This document shows positions 6,593 to 12,967 of a stretch of DNA of 14,195 nt, piece after piece. The stretch is taken from the NCBI GenBank assembly GCA_020632995.1, contig JACKEN010000052.1:1-14195 (forward strand), in the 5' to 3' direction. The DNA is from Deltaproteobacteria bacterium (GTDB lineage: Bacteria; Myxococcota; Kuafuiibacteriia; Kuafuiibacteriales; Kuafuiibacteriaceae). Both the position numbers and the translations under genes were made by a program. The notes beneath the pieces were generated by a model. That model worked only from the letters and a program-made list of their open reading frames with translations, was not told the DNA's origin and made no database searches. Every line of letters begins with the position of its first letter. The first letter of the stretch is position 1.

Positions 6593-8053
6593 ATGGCTGG
6601 AATCAGCGGCATGGCCCTCTACGTCCCGCGGCACCGGGTGCGTCTCTCCGACTGGTGCGCGTGGACCGGCAACGACTGGAACAAGGTCTCGGCGGTGGTG
6701 GGTGAAGGGTTCCGTGTCCCGGCGGGGCACGAGAACGTCTACACGATGGCCGCCAACGCGGTGCTGCGGCTGATCCTGCAGTACGACGTGGACCCCCAGA
6801 AGGTGGGCTTCCTCGCCCTCGGCACCGAGTCCAGCACCGACAACGCGGCGGGCGCGGTGATCGTGAAGGGCATGGTCGATCGTGGCCTCGCCCTGCTCGG
6901 CAAGCCCCCCATCTCCCGTCAGTGTGAGGTGCCCGAGATGAAGCACGCCTGCCTCGGTGGCGTGTACGCGATGAAGGCTGCCTTGCGCTACCTGAGCTGC
7001 GACGGCAAGGACCGCGTGGCGATCACCATCGCGGCGGACATCGCGGAGTACGAGCGCGGCAGCTCGGGTGAGCAGACCCAGGGCGCGGGCGCGGTGGCGA
7101 CCCTGCTCGAGGCCGACCCCAAGCTGTTCGAGGTGAAGCTCGAGCGGTCGGGCAGCGCGTCGGACTACCGCGGCGTGGACTTCAGGAAGCCCTTCTCGCG
7201 GCACTTCGACCCCGCCTACGCCTCCAGCACCCGGCGGCTGCACGACTTCCCGATCTTCAACGGGCGCTACAGCACCTACTGCTACCTGGACGCGGTGTCC
7301 CGCGCGGTCGAGGCGATGATGGACCGCGCCCCCGGCGGGCGCGCCGACTACCTCGAGACGCTGGCGGGCATCCTCTTCCACCGCCCCTACGAGCACCTGC
7401 CCTTCCAGGCCCTCGCCTCGCTCTACGTGCGCCAGCTCTCCTGGACCCCGGCCGGCCGCAGCCGGCTCGAGGACCTGGCCCAGCAGGCGGGCGCGGACTT
7501 CGCGGCCCTCCTCGAGGAGTTCGAGTCGGAGCCCGATCTGTTCGGCATCGCCCAGGACAAGGGCATCGATGTGGATCCCTACCCCGAGCTGAGCAAGGTG
7601 GTCCGCGCGCTCCGCAAGTCGCCTGGCTTCGAGACCTTCAAGAAGGACAAGTGCACCCTCGGGGTGTCCCTGGCTCGGCACTTCGGCAACCTGTACAGCG
7701 CGTCCCTCCCCGCCTGGCTCGGCGCCGCGGCCGAGGAGGCCCACGAGCGCAGCGTGGCCCTGGCCGGGCGCGAGCTCCTGATGGTGGGCTACGGCAGCGG
7801 CGACGCGGCCGAGGCCATCCCGGTGCGGACGGTCGAGGGCTGGCAGGCCGCGGCGAGCAAGCTGGGCTTCCGCGCCGCCCTCGAGGGCGCCATCGACCTC
7901 ACCAAGGAGGAGTACGAGGGCGCCCACGACGGCGTGGCCCCGCTGGTGTCGGAGCCGACCCACGAGTTCATCGTGGAGCGCGTGGGCGAAGCGATGGAGG
8001 CCACCTTCCAGGACCTCGGCGTCGAGTACTACCGCTACGTGGCGGCACAGTAG
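6593..8053 (+). CDS. mvaS: Hydroxymethylglutaryl-CoA synthase (mevalonate type)
   Basis: The enzyme condenses acetyl-CoA with acetoacetyl-CoA to HMG-CoA, entering the mevalonate isoprenoid route; in myxobacteria such enzymes also take part in isovaleryl-CoA synthesis. At 486 residues it is longer than compact Gram-positive forms (about 390). All three catalytic residues are visible: Glu79 (LALGTESSTDNA), nucleophile Cys120 (MKHACLGGVYAMKAAL), and His263 (ILFHRPYEHLPF). The extra length is mostly C-terminal, about residues 280-400. The ATG at 6593 is chosen because MAGISGMALYVPR is the expected start of the thiolase fold. No other mevalonate gene is in the window, so the choice between isoprenoid and leucine-linked roles is open. 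It is cytoplasmic. The symbol follows family usage rather than proven orthology. Confidence 0.9.
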   Translation: MAGISGMALYVPRHRVRLSDWCAWTGNDWNKVSAVVGEGFRVPAGHENVYTMAANAVLRLILQYDVDPQKVGFLALGTESSTDNAAGAVIVKGMVDRGLALLGKPPISRQCEVPEMKHACLGGVYAMKAALRYLSCDGKDRVAITIAADIAEYERGSSGEQTQGAGAVATLLEADPKLFEVKLERSGSASDYRGVDFRKPFSRHFDPAYASSTRRLHDFPIFNGRYSTYCYLDAVSRAVEAMMDRAPGGRADYLETLAGILFHRPYEHLPFQALASLYVRQLSWTPAGRSRLEDLAQQAGADFAALLEEFESEPDLFGIAQDKGIDVDPYPELSKVVRALRKSPGFETFKKDKCTLGVSLARHFGNLYSASLPAWLGAAAEEAHERSVALAGRELLMVGYGSGDAAEAIPVRTVEGWQAAASKLGFRAALEGAIDLTKEEYEGAHDGVAPLVSEPTHEFIVERVGEAMEATFQDLGVEYYRYVAAQ

Positions 8054-8105
8054 GCGTCGCTCCGACCCGTTGCCCCGCCCGCCAGAGCCGTGCTTCAAGT
8101 GAGCA

Positions 8106-9149
8106 GTGCGGTATAGCTCGCGTCTCGCTCTCTCCCTGATCCTCGTCATCGGCGCCGCGTGCTCGGAGGACGAGCCCGGCTCGGACGCGGGCGTGCTCGC
8201 GGACGCGGGCGTGCTCGCGGACGCCGGCTTCGTCGACTCGGGCGCCGCCGACACCGGGGTCGAGGCCGACGCGGGCTTCGACGCGGGCGAGGTCGACTCG
8301 GGCGCTCCGGACTCGGGCGAGAGCGATGCAGGCGAGGTTGACTCGGGCGCTCCGGACTCGGGCGCGCCCGACGCCGGCGTCGATGATGCAGGTGAGGTCG
8401 ACGCGGCCGCCCCCGACTCGGGTGAGCTCGACGCCGGGCCGGAAGATGCAGGCGAGGTTGACGGCGGACCGGCCGACACCGGCGTGGCCGTCGACGCCGG
8501 TCCGGCGGACACCGGCGTGGCGGTCGACGCCGGCCCCGCTGACACCGGAGTGGCCGACGCGGGGCCCGCGGTGTGTGACGTGGAAGTGAGCTTGCCCGAG
8601 ACCAACGCGGGGCAGGTGGGGGCCAGCGGCGGCTCGCCCGGCCCGAACCTCGAGTGCCCGGCCGGGGCAGAGATGGTCGGCGTGGCGGCGCGGATCAGCG
8701 ACGCCAACACCAGCAACGGCGGACGGTCCGCGGTCGGGCTCACCGCGGTGTGCGCCGCGCTCACGATCGACCCCCAGCTCGGGGTGACCCTCGGGACCGA
8801 GACCCTGCCCGAGGTGGCGGGCACCGGGCAGTTCGGCTGGACCCCGGCGACGCAGTCCACCATCACCCGCTGCCCCGACGGGTGGCTGCTCTCGGGCCTG
8901 TCCGCCTCGCGGGGGACGACCGGGAACCGCTTCCTCGAGGTCAACATGACCTGCACGGAGCTGCTCCCCGACGGCACCACCACCGGCGTGCCGCGGGACT
9001 TCTACGTGATGGGCACCCTGCAGGAGACCGGCACCCGCGACGTCGTGGCCTGCCCCGTCGGGCAGGTGGTGCGGCGGATCGCTACGCGGATCGGGGCGGG
9101 CTTCGACGCGGCGTCGCTGCTGTGCGGCGCGCCGACCTGCGGCCCCTAG
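8106..9149 (+). CDS. Lipoprotein with Asp/Ala/Gly repeat linker and three-fold Cys-rich domain
   Basis: A GTG start gives a lipoprotein signal: basic MRYSSR, a hydrophobic core, and IGAAC with Cys19 as the probable lipidated residue. Residues about 24-155 are a low-complexity linker of DAG, DSG and ADTG units. The C-terminal domain (157-347) has eight cysteines and three similar modules, each starting CPxG or CPDG and ending with Cys: Cys184-Cys216, Cys256-Cys283 and Cys316-Cys340. The pattern CP-G-(hydrophobic)-G-R/S...N-L-x-C resembles the three-fold beta-prism of vitelline membrane outer-layer protein I; this likeness is an inference. It is likely displayed on the envelope with the linker as a spacer. 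Long acidic linkers of this kind are common in predicted myxobacterial lipoproteins. The stop codon overlaps that of the convergent gene. Confidence 0.85.
   Translation: MRYSSRLALSLILVIGAACSEDEPGSDAGVLADAGVLADAGFVDSGAADTGVEADAGFDAGEVDSGAPDSGESDAGEVDSGAPDSGAPDAGVDDAGEVDAAAPDSGELDAGPEDAGEVDGGPADTGVAVDAGPADTGVAVDAGPADTGVADAGPAVCDVEVSLPETNAGQVGASGGSPGPNLECPAGAEMVGVAARISDANTSNGGRSAVGLTAVCAALTIDPQLGVTLGTETLPEVAGTGQFGWTPATQSTITRCPDGWLLSGLSASRGTTGNRFLEVNMTCTELLPDGTTTGVPRDFYVMGTLQETGTRDVVACPVGQVVRRIATRIGAGFDAASLLCGAPTCGP
8280..8571 (+). repeat. In-frame tandem repeats in lipoprotein linker
   Basis: A DAGEVD-coding unit starts at 8280, 8325, 8385 and 8445 (offsets 45, 60, 60). The first two copies match closely over 40 bp. 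A second family, coding PADTGVAVDAG, repeats with a 33-bp period at 8472, 8505 and 8538. All periods are multiples of three, so length can change without a frameshift. Confidence 0.8.
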
Positions 9150-9769
9150 GGCGTGAGCGCGCAGACCCCACCGGCGCCGTAGATGGCGCAGAAGTCTGCT
9201 TGATCCCTCTCGGTGGGTTCGGGGGCGAGGTGACGCCCGACGTGGGCACGCACCGACCGGACATCGTCCTCTATGGCGTCGAGCCCGAGGGCGTGGCCCA
9301 CTGCGCCGGCCCAGGCCCCGGGGACCTGGTCGGCCGGGATGGCCGCGAGGAGCTCGGGATCGAGGCGGATCACGCTCCCCAAGATCATGAACGAGTCCTG
9401 GTGATACGTGATGGTCGCGTAGATGGGGATCCGGGGATCCGGGACGCCCTCGACGAAGTGTATGGCGCCTACTACCTCTTGTTCGGGATCTCGTGCCAGG
9501 GCGGCCGGAGCCTCGAAGCAGAGGCGACTGCAATCCAGCTTGCTCCATGCCTCCAGCGCGCGCTCGAGGTTGGCGCGCTCGGGTTCGAGCTCTGGCTCGT
9601 AGGTCACGGGGATGCACGCGTCCCCCGGCGCCCAGTGCAGCGCCTTGCCCCCGTTCTCGGTGTCGCAGGTCCCGGCCAGGAGGCCGTAGCCGTTCAGGGG
9701 TGTCGTAGGCTCGGTGCCGCAGCCCGCCACGAGGAGGAGGCCGCCAGCAAGAAGGGGCACGATGCGCAT
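9146..9769 (-). CDS. Matrixin-like lipoprotein with degenerate active site
   Basis: This 207-residue protein has a clear lipoprotein signal (MRIVPLLAGG...LVAGC, Cys17). Overall it resembles myxobacterial matrixin-type zinc metalloprotease lipoproteins: an N-terminal beta part with paired cysteines (Cys80/Cys84), YATITYHQDS, VIRLD, a helix with GHALGL, and a C-terminal PTERDQADFCAIYG. Active matrixins carry HExxHxxGxxH/D. Here the site reads GAVGHALGLDA (155-165): the first His is Gly155, the catalytic Glu is Ala156 and the third ligand is Ala165, leaving only His159 and Gly162. The SVM Met-turn is SVR (172-174). The frame is intact, so this is probably a maintained pseudoenzyme. The ATG at 9769 is chosen for the signal peptide; the longer upstream frame crosses the divergent transporter gene. 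The gene end overlaps the convergent lipoprotein. Confidence 0.75.
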   Translation of the reverse strand: MRIVPLLAGGLLLVAGCGTEPTTPLNGYGLLAGTCDTENGGKALHWAPGDACIPVTYEPELEPERANLERALEAWSKLDCSRLCFEAPAALARDPEQEVVGAIHFVEGVPDPRIPIYATITYHQDSFMILGSVIRLDPELLAAIPADQVPGAWAGAVGHALGLDAIEDDVRSVRAHVGRHLAPEPTERDQADFCAIYGAGGVCALTP

Positions 9770-9874
9770 GGGATCAGGATACCCAGCCCCATCGGGTGAT
9801 CCACCCACCGGGGCGAGAAAAGTTGCTCCTTGACCGCGCCCGGTGATCGAGCGCACGCCCACCTCGACGCGCCC

Positions 9875-11011
9875 ATGACCCGCGCCCTGTCCGCCTTCTA
9901 CTTCTTCACGTTCGGCGGCATCGGCGCGGTCATGCCGTTCCTCCCCATCCTCTTCAAGGCGCGGGGCCTCAGCCCGACCGAGGTGGGCTGGATCATGCTC
10001 CTGGCCCCGCTGAGCGGCTTGCTCGTGCCGCCGCTCTTCGGCTGGGTGGCCGACGCGTGGCGCGCTCGCCTGGCGCTGCTCCGCACCGCTGGCCTCGGCT
10101 GCGCCCTCGGCGCGCTGGCCTTTCTGCCCGCGGGGGGCTTTTCGGGCGCGCTCGGCGCGATGGCCCTGTACTCCTTCTTCCGCGCCCCCATCGTGCCCCT
10201 CGCGGACTCCGCGGCCCACGCTGCCCTGGGCGAGCGGGCGCACCACTTCGCCCGCATCCGGATCTTCGGCTCCCTCGGCTTCGCCGGCTTCGCGGTGGGG
10301 GTAGGGCAGCTGGAGGGCCCCGCCCACCCCGCGCTGATGCTCGGGCTCGCCGCGGTCGCCCACGTGCTCTCCGCCCTCTCCACCACCGGGCTCGCGACCC
10401 CGCCCCTCGAGAAGCAGGACAAGGTCCTGGCCGAGGCGATGCAGTTCGTCTTGCAGCCTCGGATGATCGCCTTGTTCGTGGGGAGCGCGTTCTACTACGT
10501 GGCCCACGGCGCCTACGACGTGTACTTCGGGCTCCACATGGAGGCCCTCGGGCACTCCGACGGCTTCGTCGGCGTGGCGTGGATGGTCGGGGTGATGTGC
10601 GAGGTGGGCTTGATGCTGGTCGCGCCGCGCCTGTTGGAGGGGCGAACGGGCGAGATCTACCTCTTCGTGGCGGGAGTGACGGCTACCTTGCGCTTCGCCC
10701 TCCTCGCCGCGGTCACCGAGCAGGCCGCGATCCTCGCCACCCAGGCCCTGCACGCGGTGACCTTCGGCCTGTGGTACCTGGCCCTGGTCCGCTACGTCCA
10801 GGTGCGCGCCCCCGCCCGAGCCCGCACCACGGTGCAGACGGTCGCCCAGGGCGCCACCGCGCTCGGCTCGATGGCAGGCTCCCTTGCAGGTGGTCGCCTC
10901 ATGGAGGCCCTGGGCGGGGCCGCGGTGTTCCGGATGGCGGCCGGCGCCGCGGCGGTGGCGGCGGTCTTCTACCTGGGGCTGGTGATCCGCACCCGCCTCC
11001 GCGGCCCCTGA
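9875..11011 (+). CDS. MFS transporter, MFS_1-like (HcaT-type)
   Basis: This 378-residue integral membrane protein has about 12 predicted transmembrane segments. It starts SAFYFFTFGGIGAVMPFLP and has the cytoplasmic loop 2-3 signature GWVADAWRARLALL (compare MFS motif A) near residues 56-69. The pattern ARIRIFGSLGFA, in the middle of the N-half, is typical of the MFS_1-like group that includes the 3-phenylpropionate transporter HcaT and LacY-like permeases. The substrate cannot be assigned; it is probably a proton-linked importer in the inner membrane. The ATG at 9875 is preferred over a TTG at 9830, which adds a polar tail. It is divergent from the matrixin-like gene (105-bp gap) and is followed after 63 bp by frataxin. 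Confidence 0.8.
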   Translation: MTRALSAFYFFTFGGIGAVMPFLPILFKARGLSPTEVGWIMLLAPLSGLLVPPLFGWVADAWRARLALLRTAGLGCALGALAFLPAGGFSGALGAMALYSFFRAPIVPLADSAAHAALGERAHHFARIRIFGSLGFAGFAVGVGQLEGPAHPALMLGLAAVAHVLSALSTTGLATPPLEKQDKVLAEAMQFVLQPRMIALFVGSAFYYVAHGAYDVYFGLHMEALGHSDGFVGVAWMVGVMCEVGLMLVAPRLLEGRTGEIYLFVAGVTATLRFALLAAVTEQAAILATQALHAVTFGLWYLALVRYVQVRAPARARTTVQTVAQGATALGSMAGSLAGGRLMEALGGAAVFRMAAGAAAVAAVFYLGLVIRTRLRGP

Positions 11012-11074
11012 TCATCGGTTCACCACGCCCAAGTTCCCCTTTCGCCATGGCGCGTCACAGCGCATGCTCGCCGC

Positions 11075-11407
11075 ATGACCGAGCCCATGGACGAGAAGCA
11101 GTTCGATCTGCTGGCGGATCGCACCCTCAGCGCCCTGGTGGAGGCCTTGGGCGAGATGGAGGACGAGGGCTTCGAGGCCGACCTCGAGAGCGGCGTGCTC
11201 ACCATCGCCTTCGACTCGGGAGGGAAGTTCGTGGTGAACAGCCACCGGGCGGCCCGGCAGATCTGGATGGCGGCGGGGGCCTCGGCCTGGCACTTCGACC
11301 CGGTGGACGGGCGCTGGGTGGGGACCAAGGGTGGGGAGGACCTCCTGGACCTGTTGGAGGCCAAGCTCTCGGAACGCTTGGGACAACCGCTGCGCCTCCC
11401 CCGCTGA
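11075..11407 (+). CDS. cyaY: Frataxin / iron donor protein CyaY
   Basis: This 110-residue protein has the size and order of bacterial frataxin. An acidic N-terminal helix (about 5-32, rich in Asp/Glu, where iron binds) is followed by beta strands: LESGVLTIAF (37-46), GKFVVNSHRAARQIWMA (50-66), then ASAWHFD (69-75), and a C-terminal helix (GGEDLLDLLEAKLSERLG). The VLT..F, VVN, QIW and HFD positions match the conserved core. CyaY binds iron and modulates the cysteine desulfurase IscS during Fe-S cluster assembly in the cytoplasm. No isc genes are nearby. ATG start; no strong Shine-Dalgarno. It lies between an MFS transporter and a PilZ protein, all in one direction, with gaps of 63 and 70 bp. 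Confidence 0.85.
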   Translation: MTEPMDEKQFDLLADRTLSALVEALGEMEDEGFEADLESGVLTIAFDSGGKFVVNSHRAARQIWMAAGASAWHFDPVDGRWVGTKGGEDLLDLLEAKLSERLGQPLRLPR

Positions 11408-11477
11408 GGGGCCCCCCCGCTCAAGATCGTCCCCACGGCGCCGATCGTGTCTGACGGGCCCGGAGCCCGGAGACATC

Positions 11478-12620
11478 ATGGCGAGAGCAGCGCGCATCCT
11501 GGTGGTAGGGCAGAGCCTCCCGTTCCGTGGGGAGCTCCTCGAGCACCGGGAGATCGAGACCCGGTGGGCGACCAACACCCGCGAGGTCGCGAGCCAGCTC
11601 CGCCGCTCCAAGGTCGACGCGTGCATCGTCTCCCCGGACTTCGACGATCGAGAGGTGGTGTGGCTCATCAAGCGGTCCCTCGACCGCGCCCCCTGCCTCG
11701 TCCTGGTGGATGACCCCAAGGATCGCGCCAAGTGGCCGCCGGACACCGCCACCGCGGTGGTGCCGGTGGGCGAGGTGGAGTCGGTGGTGCTCCTGCTCGC
11801 CCAGCACACCGGCCTGCGGCTGGCGCGCTACCCGCGGGCCGACATCGTGGCCCCGGTGATGGTCGACCTCCACGGCCGCGTCTACGAGCGCGTCACCAAG
11901 AACCTGAGCCTGTCCGGGGTGGCGATCTGCGACTTCCCCAAGGCCCCCATCGGGGCCCGGGTGGACCTCGTCATGACCCTCGGCGGTCGCGCGGTGAACC
12001 TGCGGGCCAAGGTGATCAGGAGCTTCGACGAGGACGGCGACACCTGCGCGGGCCTCACCTTCATCGACGTCCCGGAGGGCGCGCGCGAGCTGATCCACGC
12101 CGAGGTCCAGGCCTCCCTCCAGCAGCTGCCCCAGCAGTGGGAGATCGACGAGCTCTTCGGAGACCTCGTGCTGGACGACGACGACGGCGCCCAGGCCCTC
12201 AGGACCTTCGACGTCGCCCGCTCCCCCCTTCCGGCCTTCGTGCCCCGCACCCGGGACCTCGAGATCCCCGCGGTGTGCGCGGTGCTCGACGGCGCGGCGC
12301 GGCAGGTCCCGCCCTGGCTCGCCCAGCTGGCGGAGGGCCTCACCGGGGTCGAGATCGCGGCGGCCCGGGGCCAGCCGGCACCCCCGTGGGCCATGGACGT
12401 CCTCAAGCTGCGGATCAACCTGGCGCGCGTCCGGCACACGTTCCCGGGGCGGCCGCCGCCCTCGGCGCTGATCGACGACGCCTACCGGATGTTCGAGCGC
12501 CTCCACCGGGAGACCGCCCACGAGACAGGGTCGATCCTCGCCCAGGTCCGGCGCATCCGGACCGACCTCCTCCGCAGCATGGTGATGACCCCGAAGACCG
12601 CGGACATGGAGCCGGCCTGA
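11478..12620 (+). CDS. Receiver-like/PilZ domain protein
   Basis: This 380-residue cytoplasmic protein has three parts. Residues 5-110 look like a response-regulator fold (ILVVGQS, VDACIVSPDF, CLVLVDD, AVVPVGEV), but the usual acceptor Asp region reads VSPDFDD, so phosphorylation is doubtful. Residues 113-215 are a PilZ domain: NxSxxG is present (Asn142, Ser144, Gly147), while the N-terminal RxxxR reads A-R-Y-P-R (Ala116-Arg120), so the first Arg is missing. Residues about 240-380 are helical and unrecognised. PilZ domains bind c-di-GMP and tune motility or polysaccharide output; this one may bind weakly or act by protein contacts. ATG at 11478, GGAG 5 bases upstream. A strong bidirectional terminator follows. 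Confidence 0.8.
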   Translation: MARAARILVVGQSLPFRGELLEHREIETRWATNTREVASQLRRSKVDACIVSPDFDDREVVWLIKRSLDRAPCLVLVDDPKDRAKWPPDTATAVVPVGEVESVVLLLAQHTGLRLARYPRADIVAPVMVDLHGRVYERVTKNLSLSGVAICDFPKAPIGARVDLVMTLGGRAVNLRAKVIRSFDEDGDTCAGLTFIDVPEGARELIHAEVQASLQQLPQQWEIDELFGDLVLDDDDGAQALRTFDVARSPLPAFVPRTRDLEIPAVCAVLDGAARQVPPWLAQLAEGLTGVEIAAARGQPAPPWAMDVLKLRINLARVRHTFPGRPPPSALIDDAYRMFERLHRETAHETGSILAQVRRIRTDLLRSMVMTPKTADMEPA

Positions 12621-12655
12621 CGAGTCCGGTCGGCGACGCCGGCGCCAGAAACACG

Positions 12656-12688
12656 AAAGCCCCGCGCTGGGGTCAGCGGCGGGGCTTT
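12656..12688. terminator. Bidirectional intrinsic terminator
   Basis: A 10-bp perfect stem (12656-12665 with 12679-12688) starts with AAA and ends with TTT. It is extended by an inner 4-bp stem (12666-12669 with 12674-12677) around loop GGGT, with G12678 bulged. It lies 36 bases after the PilZ gene stop and 14 bases beyond the tRNA 3' end on the other strand, so it can end both transcripts. Confidence 0.8.
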
Positions 12689-12701
12689 GTGGCTTCGGGA
12701 G

Positions 12702-12776
<75 letters not shown>

Positions 12777-12789
12777 GAAGTGGCCGTGG

Positions 12790-12818
12790 AGTTTACACAT
12801 CGGCGGCGGAGCGCAAAG
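12790..12818 (-). promoter_or_regulatory. Possible tRNA-Val promoter
   Basis: On the minus strand TAAACT (12790-12795) is a fair -10 box placed 13 bases upstream of the tRNA 5' end. A -35 is weak: CTTTGC (12813-12818) with a 17-bp spacer. This is low-confidence because the region is shared with the divergent gene's control region. Confidence 0.3.
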
Positions 12819-12857
12819 CAAAATCTGCCCCCGCCACGCTTTTTGTCGGCGACACCC

Positions 12858-12886
12858 TGTGACGTCACACCGGCCCCCCGCGGGGG
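12858..12886. promoter_or_regulatory. Two adjacent palindromes, candidate activator sites
   Basis: TGTGACGTCACA (12858-12869) and CCCCCGCGGGGG (12875-12886) are perfect 12-bp palindromes five bases apart. They lie about 40-50 bp upstream of the -24 element at 12908, where sigma-54 enhancer-binding proteins can bind. The first is not a CRP site: the TGTGA/TCACA halves are separated by 2 bases rather than 6. Confidence 0.5.
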
Positions 12887-12906
12887 CGGATCGGAGCCCT
12901 CCGCGG

Positions 12907-12923
12907 TTGGCATCCCGGTTGCT
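12907..12923 (+). promoter_or_regulatory. Sigma-54 (-24/-12) promoter
   Basis: The sequence TTGGCATCCCGGTTGCT matches the sigma-54 consensus (YTGGCAC-N5-TTGCW) in all but one core base (T for C at the end of TGGCAC). The invariant GG (12909-12910) and GC (12921-12922) are exactly 10 bases apart. The start site is expected near 12933-12936, giving a leader of about 33 bases before the ATG at 12968. Activation would need an enhancer-binding protein encoded elsewhere. Confidence 0.75.
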
Positions 12924-12936
12924 CTAGGCCTCTGCA

Positions 12937-12950
12937 CGCCCCGCGGGGCG
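12937..12950. promoter_or_regulatory. GC palindrome in the leader of the Gly/Met-rich gene
   Basis: CGCCCCGCGGGGCG is a perfect 14-bp palindrome just downstream of the expected sigma-54 start site and 2 bases before the ribosome-binding run. As DNA it could bind a repressor; as RNA it would form at most a tight stem next to the Shine-Dalgarno. Confidence 0.4.
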
Positions 12951-12952
12951 AA

Positions 12953-12959
12953 AAGGAGG
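12953..12959 (+). promoter_or_regulatory. Strong Shine-Dalgarno
   Basis: AAGGAGG lies 8 bases before the ATG at 12968. It is the best ribosome-binding site in the window and fixes the start of the Gly/Met-rich protein gene. Confidence 0.85.
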
Positions 12960-12967
12960 CTACCAAC

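Noticed and set aside
6578..8983. 801-codon open frame on the minus strand, antisense to HMG-CoA synthase and the repeat lipoprotein
   Set aside because: It is a by-product of high-GC third positions opposite two well-supported genes; its translation is low-complexity (Ser/Ala/Pro and His/Arg/Gly-rich) with no recognisable domain.
7968..9617. 549-codon minus-strand open frame across the lipoprotein region
   Set aside because: It is Arg/Gly/Ala-rich and overlaps two genes with clear signal peptides on both strands; no motif supports it.
9770..10753. Upstream extension of the matrixin-like lipoprotein frame to about 535 residues
   Set aside because: The extension is antisense to the MFS transporter and is charge-biased low complexity; the signal peptide with lipobox fixes the start at 9769.
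12858..12869. CRP/FNR-type site reading of TGTGACGTCACA
   Set aside because: CRP sites have 6 bases between TGTGA and TCACA; here there are 2, so it is kept only as a palindrome of unknown binder.
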